The notes: generated from the letters alone by a model not told the origin. 38,695 nucleotides of DNA from Methanosarcina sp. (GCA_003164755.1 PLUB01000007.1:1-38695); one strand, 5' to 3'; shown: positions 26,771 through 37,167, numbered from the stretch's first letter. Numbers and translations are program-made.

Positions 26771-27544
26771 CTGTATTATTTGGTACTTTTATTGAACAAA
26801 TTGAATCAATTTTGGGATTTACTTATCAATTTATGCCTAAAATTAGCAATAATTTGAGAATTAATTTTGACGAAAAAGGTATATTAGTACTGTTTTTAAT
26901 ATGCGTTTATCCACAGTACTTCCGAAAAATACAATAATTTATCGCTATTAACATTTGTTTATATAATCCTAAGTAATATTATCGTATAGGGCACCTGAGA
27001 TAGACTCTTTTTTTACGAAATTGGAATCCTCACTCAGTCTGCCGCATGTGGAGATTTCTCCATTTTCGCAATCTTTGGTGTCCGTTATTGTAGCTTTAAG
27101 TATATACGTAGGAAGCTTCTCGTGGTTGTCTTGCTTCCCGCACCTATACTAAAAGTTAATTTTTTTTCTTTCAGCATTTTTGAGTTATTCGATTTGTCTA
27201 TTTCAGAATATTATCCAGCATATAAATTCTGGAAACAATAATAAGTACTTCTGAAGACTTAAAAAAGAAATATGGCAATACAGACGACCTTAAGGAATGT
27301 CCTGATTGCCCTAAAAATTAGGTGACCAACCCTTTATACTTTATGCATGGAGTTTGCATTTACCAACATGAAGTTAACATCAATAAAATATTGTTTGTGT
27401 AGTTGGTGAGATGATCAACCAGATACTTTTAAGCTTATTTTTCCATAACTGTTTAACTCGTGTTGCAAATAGACTGAGCAATTTCTGTTTTTAGGCTTCG
27501 ACATGAATGACTTCAAATAATCACTACTTATCGAACATGATTGC
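26771..27544. other. Intergenic region, nothing recognised
   Basis: A 30-codon plus-strand frame near 27230-27322 ends KECPDCPKN but has no start context and no partner. Otherwise AT-rich DNA with no supported feature. Confidence 0.35.
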
Positions 27545-28855
27545 TTAAGCTTGAATTATAGCATTTGCTGAATTAATAAGTAGCTGACCTTCAGTTTGTG
27601 AAAGTATAACAATGTCAATGTAAATATCTACTTCAATATTAAAAATTTTTAATTTAGTAGTTGCTTGACTTGTTTGGCCAGAATTCAGACTGTTCTCCGC
27701 AGCGGTTAGTTCAGATAACAATGGACGACCGGTTCCACTAGATAATTTGCCCGAAGTGATTTAATTTTGTATCGAAGTGGTCATTTGATTGATTTCCTGC
27801 ACAGGAGTTATGGCATTGATTGAAGCAGTCGCGGATGCTGTAGTATAATCTATGGTATCTGTTGGCTTGAAACTAGTAGTCAATGTATGAGTACCTACAC
27901 TCAATACAGTTCCTAAGGGTGGATTATAAGAACAAATTCCAGATACTGAAGAAATTGCATTTAGTTGACTGCTGCTCAATTTTGTTCCATAGACCAGGTC
28001 AGTAGGGTTTTTCCAGGTAATGGCAGGAGTTGCTTGTGTTACATTTATCAAAACAGTCGCATTTGCTTGAGTATAATTAACATTGTCATTCGGTGTGAAC
28101 GTGGTATTCAATTGCTGGTTCTGACCTGCACTTAATACAGTTCCTGATGGTGGATTATATGTAAAACTTCCAGGTATTGAAGAAGTTGCATCTAGCTGAG
28201 TGTTACTCAATGCTGTTCCATAGACGATGTCAATCGGATTATTCCAGGTAATGGCAGGTGCTGTTTTCCCTATAAACTGGCCTAAGGATTGTGGTGCATT
28301 TCCTACATTTACCGTAGCTGTAACAGTGTTAGTTGCTGTATCGATTACAGAGACAGAATTGTCATCATGGTTTGTCGTATATACTTTTGTTCCATCCGGG
28401 ATGATTGTAAAATCCAAAGGATCTTGTCCTACCGACACAGTGGCTGTGACAGTGTTTGTTGATGTGTCAATTACTGAAACGTTTTCCGTACTCAATACAT
28501 ATACCTTTTTTCCATCCGAGTCGATTGTAATTGCCATAGGATATAGTCCAACAGACATCGTGGCTACAACTGTGTTTTTTGCTACGTTAATTACAGAAAC
28601 ACTGTTACTGCCACTGTTTAAAACATAAACTTTTGTTCCATCCGAGCTGATAACAACTCCAGTCGGATTTTCTCCTACACTTATCGTAGCTGTAATGGTG
28701 TTATTGACTAGATAGGGTAGAGAAACCATTTTATTGCTGTTGTTCTCAATGTGCGCAAATGGCGCAGCGCATGCGGTACTCAACAGCATCAAAACCATAG
28801 CTGCTGAAATGAAAGCTAAAAAACACGATTTTTGTTTATTTGTCAAGTATTTCAA
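27545..28855 (-). CDS. Secreted YVTN beta-propeller/Ig-like repeat protein, C-terminal tail cut off by a stop codon
   Basis: Translation from ATG 28855 gives 364 residues to a TAA at 27761-27763. A signal peptide (FLAFISAAMVLMLLSTACA) is followed by three or more YVTN repeats (DGTKVYVLNSGSNSVSVINV type, about 60-195) that form propeller blades, then two Ig-like repeats of about 80 residues (AITWNNPIDIVYGTALSNTQ and so on). After the TAA the same frame stays open for 71 more codons (ITSGKLSSGTGRPLLSELTA, ending LLINSANAIIQA, stop 27545-27547). The paralogue at 36076 reads through this point (GLVTSGELNRQSG), so TAA is a nonsense mutation. The role is probably an S-layer-associated surface protein. 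The truncated form may still be secreted. Confidence 0.8.
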
Positions 28856-29138
28856 TCCCGTTCATGCTATTATTCATTTTAACAATTCTAATATTATTTC
28901 ATCCAATTGGGAATATTCATCAATTTGTTTTGAGTGTTATTTCCATATTTAATTTTTTAAATAAGTTACTACAATCGTGTACTTATACTTTTTAGCTTCT
29001 TAATCACCGATTCATTTCTGATCAAAATCCGATGTTATAGTCCTGAATATAAACAATGTATCAGCCACTGCCATGCTCTTCGTAGTGTTCTCATTCAATG
29101 TAATGGGGAAAAATAAGCGAGCTTCGAAAAATTGATCT
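28856..29138. promoter_or_regulatory. Upstream region of the YVTN gene, unresolved
   Basis: The stretch before the YVTN start must carry its promoter. AT-rich elements are many and none can be singled out. Confidence 0.2.
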
Positions 29139-29290
29139 TAGAGTCTCTAAAGTGGTTTCCGTGGGCTTGTGGGCGACGGGGGTTTTGATGACCATAGAAG
29201 AGATTGTAGTAGAGAGCTTGATCATAATAGAGACCATAACAAAGAATAGGATGGTTTCCATGAAATGTTGGGCTTTGCGATTTGGTTGTG
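29139..29290 (+). pseudogene. Relic of the Asp/Arg/Gly-rich segment
   Basis: The plus strand reads SGFRGLVGDGGFDDHRRDCS, RELDHNRDHNKE, stop, DGFHEMLGFAIW. This resembles the segments at 3393-3535 (GFRGFVGRGDLFDDF) and at 26628-26740. There is no start and no family name. It lies immediately upstream of the second TPR gene. Confidence 0.4.
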
Positions 29291-29426
29291 AAAAACCCAC
29301 ATGGGATTATTTTTAATTTAGGAACTATTTTTCGTATAATTGATTTAATATAACCATGGAGATAATTGTAAATTGGTTCCAATCCTAAAAACGGTAGCAA
29401 TCCTTTATAAAAAAGGAGTGAATTGA

Positions 29427-30969
29427 ATGTCGAAACAACAAGTTAGTATAATAAAAAAGGTACTGACTATTTTGCTGACAGCCTTATTTACAGTACCATT
29501 GACTGCAGCAGCTGCATCAAATGCGGATTTTTACAAAAACATAAGCAAAATAGACGGTTATACTACCATAGTGAGCTTAAATGTCGGTTCTGCGAAGATC
29601 TTTGAAATGTACACAAATGACTACAGAAACAATTATACTCAGCATATCGAAGATTTAAATGAAACCGTGGGCGGTAAGAAAGTGGATTTAGTGGAAGACA
29701 TAAAAGTAATTAACGGGGTGGTGAATGATACTATAAAAATAAACGGGGAGCAGGTAAGTCCGGGTAATCCATTGGCCGATATTAGAAAAGTAGCTAACAA
29801 TACAATTGCAAAGTACAAATCCGTCGTCGAGTACATCAAGAACATCTATGAAAAGAAGCTCAAAACCCAGGACGAAGCACTTCAAATTAATCAGCATAAC
29901 TCGACGGCTTGGATAGAAAAAGGATTTGCTTTAGATATGTTAGACAGACATGATGAAGCCATAACAGCATATGACAAAGCAATTGAGATTAACCCACAGG
30001 ATTCAGATGCTTGGAAGCAGAAAGGAACTGTTCTTGCTAATCTAAAAAGATACGATGAAGCAATCGCAGCATATGACAAAGCTATTGAAATTAATCCACA
30101 GGATTCAGAAGCTTGGAAGATAAAAGGATATGCTCTAGATAAATTAGGTAAGTCTGCTGAATCAGTAAAAGTATTGAACAAAGCATTTGAACTAGAAAAC
30201 AGCAACCTTGAATCTGATCGTAAGGAAGCACTTGAAAATCACATAAAAACCCTGGACGAAGTACTTCAAATTAATCCTCAGAATTCAACGGTTTGGATTG
30301 ATAAAGGACTTGCTCTAGAAGATCTAAATAGATGTGATGAAGCAGTACACGTATTTGATAAAGCAAATGAGATTAACCCACAGGATTCACTAGCTTGGAG
30401 CAGCAAAGGGGATGCTCTTACTTGCCTAAATAAATCCGAAGCAATTGCAGCGTATGACAAAGCTATTGAAATTAACCCACAGTATTTACTATGGGACAGC
30501 AAAGGACAGGCTCTAGTTCTATTGGGCAAGCCAGATGAAGCAGTAAAGGCTTATGATAAAGCAATTGAAATTAACCCACAAAATTCTGTAAGTTGGGTTT
30601 ATAAAGGCCAGGCTCTAGATAAATTAGGTAAGTCTGATGAAGCACAAAAGGCTTATGACAAAGCATTTAGAAGAAGTTGAAAGCGTTTGACCAAGCTCTT
30701 GCAATTAACTCACAGAATTCAGAAGCTTGGAACTATAAAGGACGTGTTCTTCGTAACTCAAAGAAGTATGAAGAAGCGATAAAAGCATTTGACAAAGTAA
30801 TTGAAATTAATCCAAAGGATTCATTAGTTTGGATGATAAAGGAGACCTTCTAGAAAGATTAGGCAAATACAATGAAGCAATGAAGATGTATGACAAAGCG
30901 ATAGAAATTAACCCACCGGATCCATTAATTCGATATAAAAAGGGAGATTTATCTAAACAGATTAAATGA
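29427..30969 (+). CDS. Secreted TPR protein, 3' part frameshifted
   Basis: From ATG 29427 (GGAG 29415-29418, 8 bases upstream) the intact frame gives 417 residues to TGA at 30678-30680. It has a signal peptide (VLTILLTALFTVPLTAAAAS, about 12-31), a unique region of about 110 residues (NVGSAKIFEMYTNDYRNNYT), then eight or so TPR units with the consensus AYDKAIEINPQDSxAW. After RRS the stop lies just before TPR text in another frame (LKAFDQALAINSQNSEAW, EEAIKAFDKVIEINPKDS), and one more shift near 30832 is needed to read DDKGDLLERLGKYNEAMK and KAIEINPPDP to a stop at 30967-30969. So two single-base lesions removed about three repeats. Near-identical repeats make slippage or misassembly a possible cause. 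Confidence 0.75.
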
Positions 30970-31415
30970 ATCCGATGTCAGATGCTCGGTACAATAAAGG
31001 GACATATAAATAAAGTAATAAGCTACTGTTAGGCTCAATTTAAGGTTAGCATTCGATGGCAATGTGATATACTCGCCATCTATGCACTATACTAAATTTA
31101 TTCCAGATCTACGCTATTAAACTTAACTCACAAACTTAAAAGTATAATGCAGGATATCCAGCTTTAGATGTGGATACCCTATCTAAAAGTCCAACTATTT
31201 TTTATCTACTTCAATTCTAAGTGATTTTTCCCTGTTTTATGGTGTTTTGAGTGATTTTTATGTTTATGTTTGCTTAAATGGGCTTTAGCCTTGTGGCTGG
31301 TAGATTCTGAATTTGGTGTTTCTATTGTTCCATAAGGTTCACTGCTATACCCATAAGGTTCACTACCCATCCACTAGGCACCCTGTCGTATTTAGGGTTG
31401 CTATACATAGGGTTG
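30970..31415 (+). pseudogene. Relics after the second TPR gene: LAFDGN and YNAGYP/DVDTL motifs
   Basis: At about 31030 a frame reads TVRLNLRLAFDGNVIYSPS and at 31141 another reads YNAGYPALDVDTLSKSP. Both have counterparts at 26441-26600, behind the first TPR gene, and a weak third copy of the second motif at about 37690-37725. The rest is AT-rich, without a gene. Confidence 0.4.
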
Positions 31416-33109
31416 CTAATAAGGGCTGTTATAGATCATCGGTACAGGGACGACAGGGACTGCAACACCGCCATAACCACCATTGTTAAATCCGCCATTG
31501 TGAGCTATGTCATTGGTTGGCTGCTTATAGCGAACCGTCACAATATTTTGGGGTGAAGTTATTGTCTGTCCACTGAATGAACCTGCTGCATACACTGCAT
31601 TGGCCACAGAACCTGTATTAATATCGGCATCTGTTATTTTGTAGGTGGCTGTTCCTGTAACGCTTGAACATGGACTAAGGATACCCCGCTGCTTTGTATA
31701 GATACTGTGCCAGCCTTGTCGTCTGTAACAGTGATAGGTGCGGAGATATTCTTATTCCCAGAATTAGTTACGTTATAGGTATATGTGATAGTCTGTCCTA
31801 CAGAGTCATAACTTGTTGAATATGCTGATTTTGTTATTGTCAGAGATACACCCTGCTGCACAGCTGGTATTACATTAATCAAAGCGGTTGCATATGCTGT
31901 AGTATAGTCTATACCATATATTATGTCAGCAGGATTATTCCAGTTAATAGTAGGAGTTGCCTGTGATACATTGATCGAAACACTCTGTGAAGCTGTAGTA
32001 TAGTTTACCATATCAGTTGGCGTGAAATTAGTACTCAATGTATGCAAACCTACACTTAATACAGTTCCTGCTGTTGGAGTATAGGCAAAGTTTCCAGGTA
32101 CTGAAGCGTTTGCATCCAGCTGAGTGCCACTCAATGCTGTTCCATATATTATGTCAGCAGGATTATTCCAAGTAATGGTAGGAGTTGCCTGTATTACATT
32201 TATTGAAACCGTATCTGTTGCTGTTGTATAATTTGCAGTATCATTTGGCTTGAAACTAGTAGTCAATGTATGAGTACCTACACTCAATACAGTTCCTAAT
32301 TGTGGAGTGTAGGAAAAATTTCCAGGTACTGCAGCAGATGCATTTAGCTGAGTGCTGCTCAATGCTGTCCCATATACTATATCAGCAGGATTACTCCATG
32401 TAATTAAAGAAGTAGTTATAAACTGCTGTCCGTACCAACCCGGTCCTCCTCCTACTCCTACCGTGGTTATAACATTGTTGTTTGTTGTGTCAATTACAGA
32501 GACATCGTTGTCTTCAGCGCTATTACATATAATTCCGTTCCATCGGGTGTGACTGCAACTCCATAAGGCCCTCTACCTATGGAAAATGAAGTAACTTGGT
32601 TTGTGGCGTTAATTATAGCGACAGAGTTGTTACGCAAATTTGTAACATATACTTTTTTGCTATCTGGGGTTGCTGCAATTGCAAAAGGTTGTTTAAATCC
32701 AATTACATTAGTAACAGCGTATGTGGGTGTCAATGACAGAAACGGTATTGTCGTTTTCGTTTGCCACATATATTTTTGTTCCATCCTGGCTGACTGCAAC
32801 TCCTTGTGGCTGGGTTCCTACAGGCACAGTGTCTCCAACTGTATTTGTTGCTGTTTCAATTACAGAGACAGTGTCATTACCATAATTAGTAACATATGCC
32901 TTTGTGGTGGTAGCTGCAGCTGCATAAGGAGATCTAAATCCATTCACTGTGGCTGTAATATTATTATTGGTTGTATTAATTACAGAGACACTATTGCTAT
33001 CTGTCTTTGCAATATATGCAAATGGATAAGCACCTGCTATACTTATCAGCACTAAAAGAATTGCTGCCGACATTAAAGCTATTGAAAATAACTTTGGTTT
33101 ACTTATCAT
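31416..33109 (-). pseudogene. YVTN beta-propeller/Ig-like/DUF11-type secreted protein, at least three frameshifts
   Basis: Four minus-strand frames make one gene. It starts at ATG 33109 with a signal peptide (LFSIALMSAAILLVLISIAG) and YVTN repeats (VTNYGNDTVSVIETATNTVG, GVAVSQDGTKIYVANENDNT). A shift near 32720 leads to KKVYVTNLRNNSVAIINATN and VAVTPDGTELYVIALK. A shift near 32510 leads to Ig-like repeats (ITWSNPADIVYGTALSSTQL). A third repeat is deleted internally, joining NWNNPADIIYG directly to IDYTTAYATALINV. A DUF11-like domain follows (GQTITYTYNVTNSGNKNISA). A shift near 31660 leads to VTGTATYKITDADINTGSVA and a Gly/Asn-rich end (FNNGGYGG). It is larger than its two paralogues and clearly non-functional as it stands. 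Confidence 0.75.
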
Positions 33110-33332
33110 GTATTTTTCCCTTTTTATACTACAAATAATAAAAAATTAGAATGTGTTCTATTCCGTATTGAATAAGTCAATCTGCTTCGTAGTATTGTTG
33201 CCCCCCAACTCTTGAGATCAAATCAATTAGTATTGGTTGGAATTCTAGTGACTCTGCTTACGAATATAACACTTAATAAAGAGAACATGGAAAAATATTC
33301 TAGTAAAAATATGCTATTTTGGATTTAAAAGT

Positions 33333-33782
33333 TTAAACAATTGGTGACTCATTTCGTTCTCCAAACAGAGAAAGTTTCTCAATAATTGTTTTTCTTAGTA
33401 TATCTGCGTCATTGACTGCTATCTCAACCGTCTCATCGTGGTTCTCCGAAACAGCATTCATTTTTCTATATACTCGCCTTCCAAATTCGTCCGGAAACCG
33501 CCGTTCTAAAATCCACATGCAAACCGAGCAGTTTCCAGCTTTGGCCGAATCATTCAGTCGTTCAAGAAGAGCTTTTGCCGCATCAGCGTTCCGTTTTTGA
33601 ATGTGTTGATAAAACTGATAATATTTCCCAGATTTCTCTGTCTTCCCCTTGTTCATCCAGTCATTAAAGGTTTGATATGTGATTCCTGCGGATTCAGCAG
33701 CAAGAGCATATGGAAGTCCCAAAGCAATATTGTCCTCAATTCGCTTGGTTATATTAGTAGTTAGTTTTGAAGGGCGTGCCAT
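33333..33782 (-). CDS. Phage terminase small-subunit-like DNA-binding protein (orphan)
   Basis: The 149-residue protein starts MARPSKLTTNITKRIEDNIA and shows a helix-turn-helix in ALAAESAGITYQTFNDWMNK (about 27-46), followed by YYQFYQHIQKRNADAAKALL and CMWILERRFPDEFGRRVYRK, the second half of the pattern seen in small terminase subunits. These recognise phage DNA for packaging. No large terminase, portal or other phage gene is beside it, so it is either a prophage leftover or a domesticated DNA-binding protein. The frame is intact, and the upstream region has a TATA-like ATACTTAATATTTA. The ribosome binding site is weak. Confidence 0.65.
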   Translation of the reverse strand: MARPSKLTTNITKRIEDNIALGLPYALAAESAGITYQTFNDWMNKGKTEKSGKYYQFYQHIQKRNADAAKALLERLNDSAKAGNCSVCMWILERRFPDEFGRRVYRKMNAVSENHDETVEIAVNDADILRKTIIEKLSLFGERNESPIV

Positions 33783-33934
33783 GATAATACCGTTTTTACT
33801 TCTTATAATTAATATAAGTGAATCTTATACTTAATATTTATTTAGTTTTCTTCTGTACGACGTCGGGATTTATAATACTTAAATCAAAAATGAGCCATTC
33901 TCAGACGTTTTAAGACACTTTTATAGGTGGGGCG
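33783..33934. promoter_or_regulatory. Divergent upstream region of the terminase-like gene and the micro-ORFs
   Basis: This short stretch separates genes on opposite strands. TTTTATAGGTGGGG at 33919-33932 places a possible ribosome binding site (GGTGGGG) before ATG 33935. Confidence 0.3.
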
Positions 33935-34018
33935 ATGGAAAATCACAGTGCCTTAGACAAAAGTCTCCCTAGTAACCCCAGAATAAGTAATTGTTTAGAC
34001 AAAACTAAATCCTCATGA
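33935..34018 (+). CDS. Micro-ORF of 27 codons, overlapping the next
   Basis: ATG 33935 follows GGTGGGG by 2-3 bases and reads MENHSALDKSLPSNPRISNC then LDKTKSS to a stop at 34016-34018. The stop overlaps the ATG of the next frame by four bases (ATGA), the pattern of translational coupling. No homology is recognised. It may be chance. Confidence 0.3.
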   Translation: MENHSALDKSLPSNPRISNCLDKTKSS

Positions 34019-34146
34019 TGAAAGACTGGGACAAAACTAAACAATTCAGCATCAAAAATGTCCCAGTATATTTATCAATCTGGAAAAAACATAAAATTTA
34101 CACAAGTGAACAAAGGCCAACCAAGAAAGAGCTAGAAAAAAGATAA
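34015..34146 (+). CDS. Micro-ORF of 43 codons, possibly interrupted
   Basis: MMKDWDKTKQFSIKNVPVYL then SIWKKHKIYTSEQRPTKKEL and EKR, stop at 34144-34146. After the TAA the frame continues for 25 codons with a Lys/Glu-rich helix (EKRKQEETEKTLKPITNEIK) before another stop near 34222. The alternation in FSIKNVPVYLSIWKKH with a basic C-terminal helix could suit a small DNA-binding protein (guess). Confidence 0.3.
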   Translation: MMKDWDKTKQFSIKNVPVYLSIWKKHKIYTSEQRPTKKELEKR

Positions 34147-34222
34147 GAGAAAAGGAAACAAGAAGAAACAGAAAAAACATTGAAACCAATAACAAATGAA
34201 ATAAAACAGATATCGAAATCAT

Positions 34223-34792
34223 AACAAAAGAAACAGAATCGAATTAACAGAAAAAACACAAATAAACGGTTCGTATACAGCTAATCTCGCTAGGACAGGA
34301 ACCTTTTAATTGTTCATGTGGAGAAGTTTTATTATAAAAAATCCATTTATTTCTCAGTTTCAGCTGAAAGCAGTAATATTTTTACTTTAATTTAAATAAG
34401 TCATATCACAATTTTTATAAAAAGGTATATTTGATTTTTTTACTTATAAAGCAGGTGCCAAAAGCATGAATCTCCACCTCACCACCAATAATTCATAGAA
34501 GATTTCATCACCAATAACATTTATTAAAAAAATCAAACAAAAATATCCCTAAATGTTTTCTTGATATTCCTGATATTCACATAGATGACTTACAAAACAT
34601 AATTTCAGAATGAATATCATAAAGAACTTAGCAATACCAATAAAACCAATTTATAGAGCAAAAAATTAGTTATAGAGCAACAAAAAAATTATAGAAAATT
34701 CCGATAAATTGTAATTTTATGATGGTTGTTTATAAAGTTTATAAACTTATTTAAAGCAAATGTAAATCGGAATTTCCAATAATATATATTAC
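34223..34792. other. Intergenic region, nothing recognised
   Basis: AT-rich DNA with many stops in all frames. No repeats with partners in the window were noticed. Confidence 0.35.
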
Positions 34793-35155
34793 TTATACTA
34801 TAATATTAATTGGTGGGTAGTAAGGGTAGAACGGGTAGTTCATGCCAAGTCCGCAAGGATATCCACATCCCATGCCATAGCCCATGCCATAGCCCATGCC
34901 ATAGCCCATGCCACAGCCGCCAAATCCTCCATAGCCCATCATACCATAGCCCATACCAAAGCCACCATAGCCGCCGCCATAGCCGCCGCCGCCCCAGCCG
35001 CCGCCGCCATAGCCGCCGCCGCCCCAGCCGCCGCCACGGTCATAGCCACTATTGCCACCGTGACTACGTGCACTCGCTGCCGCTGCAGTCAACGATACTA
35101 CAAAAAGGCCTGCCAGCAAAACAACTAGCATCTTTTTCATTTCAAGTTTCAACAT
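34793..35155 (-). CDS. Small secreted Gly/Tyr/Met-rich repeat protein
   Basis: The 120 residues comprise a signal peptide (MLVVLLAGLFVVSLTAAAAS, about 9-28), a Gly/Trp/Tyr repeat zone (GGGYGGGGWGGGGYGG, about 40-66), a Gly/Met/Tyr zone (GMGYGMGYGMGYGMG) with Cys residues (GGCGMG, GMGCGYPCG), and a Pro/Tyr-rich end (YPFYPYYPPINIIV). The start ATG 35155 has GGGAGTG about 7 bases upstream. The signal peptide closely resembles that of the TPR protein at 29427. Such composition is seen in structural, adhesive or metal-binding extracellular proteins. I assign no function. GC-rich codons stand out locally because of the glycine content. Confidence 0.7.
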   Translation of the reverse strand: MLKLEMKKMLVVLLAGLFVVSLTAAAASARSHGGNSGYDRGGGWGGGGYGGGGWGGGGYGGGYGGFGMGYGMMGYGGFGGCGMGYGMGYGMGYGMGCGYPCGLGMNYPFYPYYPPINIIV

Positions 35156-36075
35156 TTGTTTACACTCCCATTTATTTAATTTGATACAATCTAAATCAGT
35201 TCGAACTTACGTCGTTGAACAGCAAAATAAGTAGCTATTAAATGTGTAAGTTCTGAAATATCAATAAACCACCAAATTTTATCACATGGTTATAACTGGT
35301 TTACATACAACTAGTGACAAATCAGAAGTTTATCAAAATCCTCTCTATTTTCATAGAACATGCCTGCTCAGCTCCAAAATTTAGTGATCTACGTAAAATC
35401 AAAATCATTCGGTTTTGCAATTTGCTACAACCCTTATAATTATACTTCTGGATTGAAGCTTCTAAATATCGAATGTTAATTTTGATCGGAGGCTGAATTC
35501 TTTTTATGAATTAAGATTTTCGATCAAAAAATTTAAAAATCACTCAATTTTTGGATTAGCTGGATATGCCAATGAAAAGTGATTTCAAGTTGTATCAACC
35601 ATATATTATTATTCAAGGAATATAAAACAAAGAGAATTATAAATTCGAAACTTATATTTAATAAAACTTGACGACAAATATCCCATTTTTCAAATCAAAT
35701 TTTATATGGCGCTCTAAATATAAAAGAACTATTCAAAATCAAATATTTTCATTTGCTTCATATGCTTCACTTGCAGTAATGAATCCACATATCCTTTTTG
35801 GAAATTACCCATGTAGCATATGTCTCGCATAAAAAAATCTTTTTTGATATTAACATTTGACTTTTCACTTTTTTTATCCAAAAAGAAAAAGGATACAGAG
35901 TCAATCAGATTTTACAAAACTTTCGCTGCACTGCTGATTTAATGTACAAAAACTGAAAAAAATAATCGTTTTTGTTAAAACCCATGTATAACAAAGTTAC
36001 ATATCAGCATAGTGATTATTCTTTCAACATGCTTTTTGTTGACGAGAGCATCCCAAAATTGATGGCAATTATAAT
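35156..36075. other. Intergenic region
   Basis: The minus-strand frame of the next gene continues past its stop, at 36000-36070, with IIIAINFGMLSSTKSML, similar to the tail relic at 37852-37930 (VVLSSTSGKTLID), so the last part is the lost end of that gene. The rest is unassigned AT-rich DNA. Confidence 0.4.
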
Positions 36076-37167
36076 CTAGTGAATAAAATACTTAAGTTCA
36101 ACAATCGCTAAATTTGTATATCCCTGAATCAGATCTCCCATTGTATCATGTAGTTTAGAGAACAATTCAACACCAGATTGACGATTCAACTCACCTGAAG
36201 TTACTAAACCGTATACAAAAGTAATCATTTGCTGGATTTTCTGCACAGGAGTCAGTACATTGATTGTAACATTCGCTGATGCTGTAGTATAATTTATAGC
36301 ATCATCGGGTGTAAAATTAACATGCAGTGTTTGATAACCTTCACTCAATACGGTTCCTAAGGGAGGATTATAAATGAATGTTCCATTTACTGAAGAATTT
36401 GCATCTAGCTGAACATTGCTCACTGGTGTTCCATAGACTATGTCAGCAGGATTGCTCCAGATAATTGCAGAAGCTGCTGGTGTTACATTGATCAAAGCAG
36501 TTGCATATGTTTGGGTATAGTTGACAGTATCGATTGGTATGAAGGTGATACTCAATATCTGCTGCTGACCTGCACTCAATACAGTGCCGTTGGATGGAGT
36601 ATATATAAAATTTCCATTTACTGAAGCATATGCATCTAGCTGAGTGTTGTTCAATGCTGTTCCATAGGTTATATTAGTAGGGTTATTCCAATAAATTGTA
36701 GGTGCTAATTTTCCAATAAACTGCCCGAGTGTATAAGGATTCACTCCTAAATCCATCGTGGCTATAACAGTATTATTCCCTGCGTTAATTACAGAGACAT
36801 TTTTTTCTAATCTGTTCACCGCATATACTTTTGTTTCATATGGAGTGAGTGAAACTCCAATAGGATATTTTCCTGCATTTAACATCGCTGTAATAGTGTT
36901 TGTGGCAGTGTTAATCACAGAGATATTTTTGTTGCCGTCGGTTGTCACATATACTTTTGACCCATCAGGAGCGAGTGCAACTTTCCAAAGATCGTTCCCT
37001 ATATTCATCGCGGCTATGGCATTGTTGGTTGCGGTATCAATTAAAGAGTCAGGGTTGCTGCCCGTCGTAATATCTGTAAATGGAGCCGCGTCTGCTATAC
37101 TCACCAGCAATGAAATCATAGCTACTGACACTAGAGCTATTGAATACAAATTAATTTTATTTAGCAT
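36076..37167 (-). CDS. Secreted YVTN beta-propeller/Ig-like repeat protein
   Basis: The 363 residues comprise a signal peptide (SIALVSVAMISLLVSIADAA, about 9-28), YVTN-type repeats (DGSKVYVTTDGNKNISVINT and two degenerate ones, about 40-145), a linker (YTLGQFIGKLAPTI), two Ig-like repeats with IYWNNPTNITYGTALNNTQL and IIWSNPADIVYGTPVSNVQL, and a helical tail (LVTSGELNRQSGVELFSKLH). The tail stops at IVELKYFIH (TAG 36076-36078), whereas the paralogous tails run on for about 30 more residues ending in A-N-x-I-I-x-A-L-S type text, so this copy is probably also shortened. It is likely a cell-surface protein of the S-layer neighbourhood. It is the best preserved of the three paralogues. Confidence 0.8.
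   Translation of the reverse strand: MLNKINLYSIALVSVAMISLLVSIADAAPFTDITTGSNPDSLIDTATNNAIAAMNIGNDLWKVALAPDGSKVYVTTDGNKNISVINTATNTITAMLNAGKYPIGVSLTPYETKVYAVNRLEKNVSVINAGNNTVIATMDLGVNPYTLGQFIGKLAPTIYWNNPTNITYGTALNNTQLDAYASVNGNFIYTPSNGTVLSAGQQQILSITFIPIDTVNYTQTYATALINVTPAASAIIWSNPADIVYGTPVSNVQLDANSSVNGTFIYNPPLGTVLSEGYQTLHVNFTPDDAINYTTASANVTINVLTPVQKIQQMITFVYGLVTSGELNRQSGVELFSKLHDTMGDLIQGYTNLAIVELKYFIH

Noticed and set aside
27230..27322. Short frame ending KECPDCPKN
   Set aside because: Only 30 codons, no start context and no second copy.
34860..35040. Tandem DNA repeats as a CRISPR array or minisatellite
   Set aside because: The repetition follows codons of the Gly-rich protein and has no spacers.
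34810..35184. His/Ser/Arg-rich plus-strand protein
   Set aside because: Antisense of the Gly-rich secreted protein; glycine codons read backwards give such residues. The minus strand has the signal peptide and ribosome binding site.
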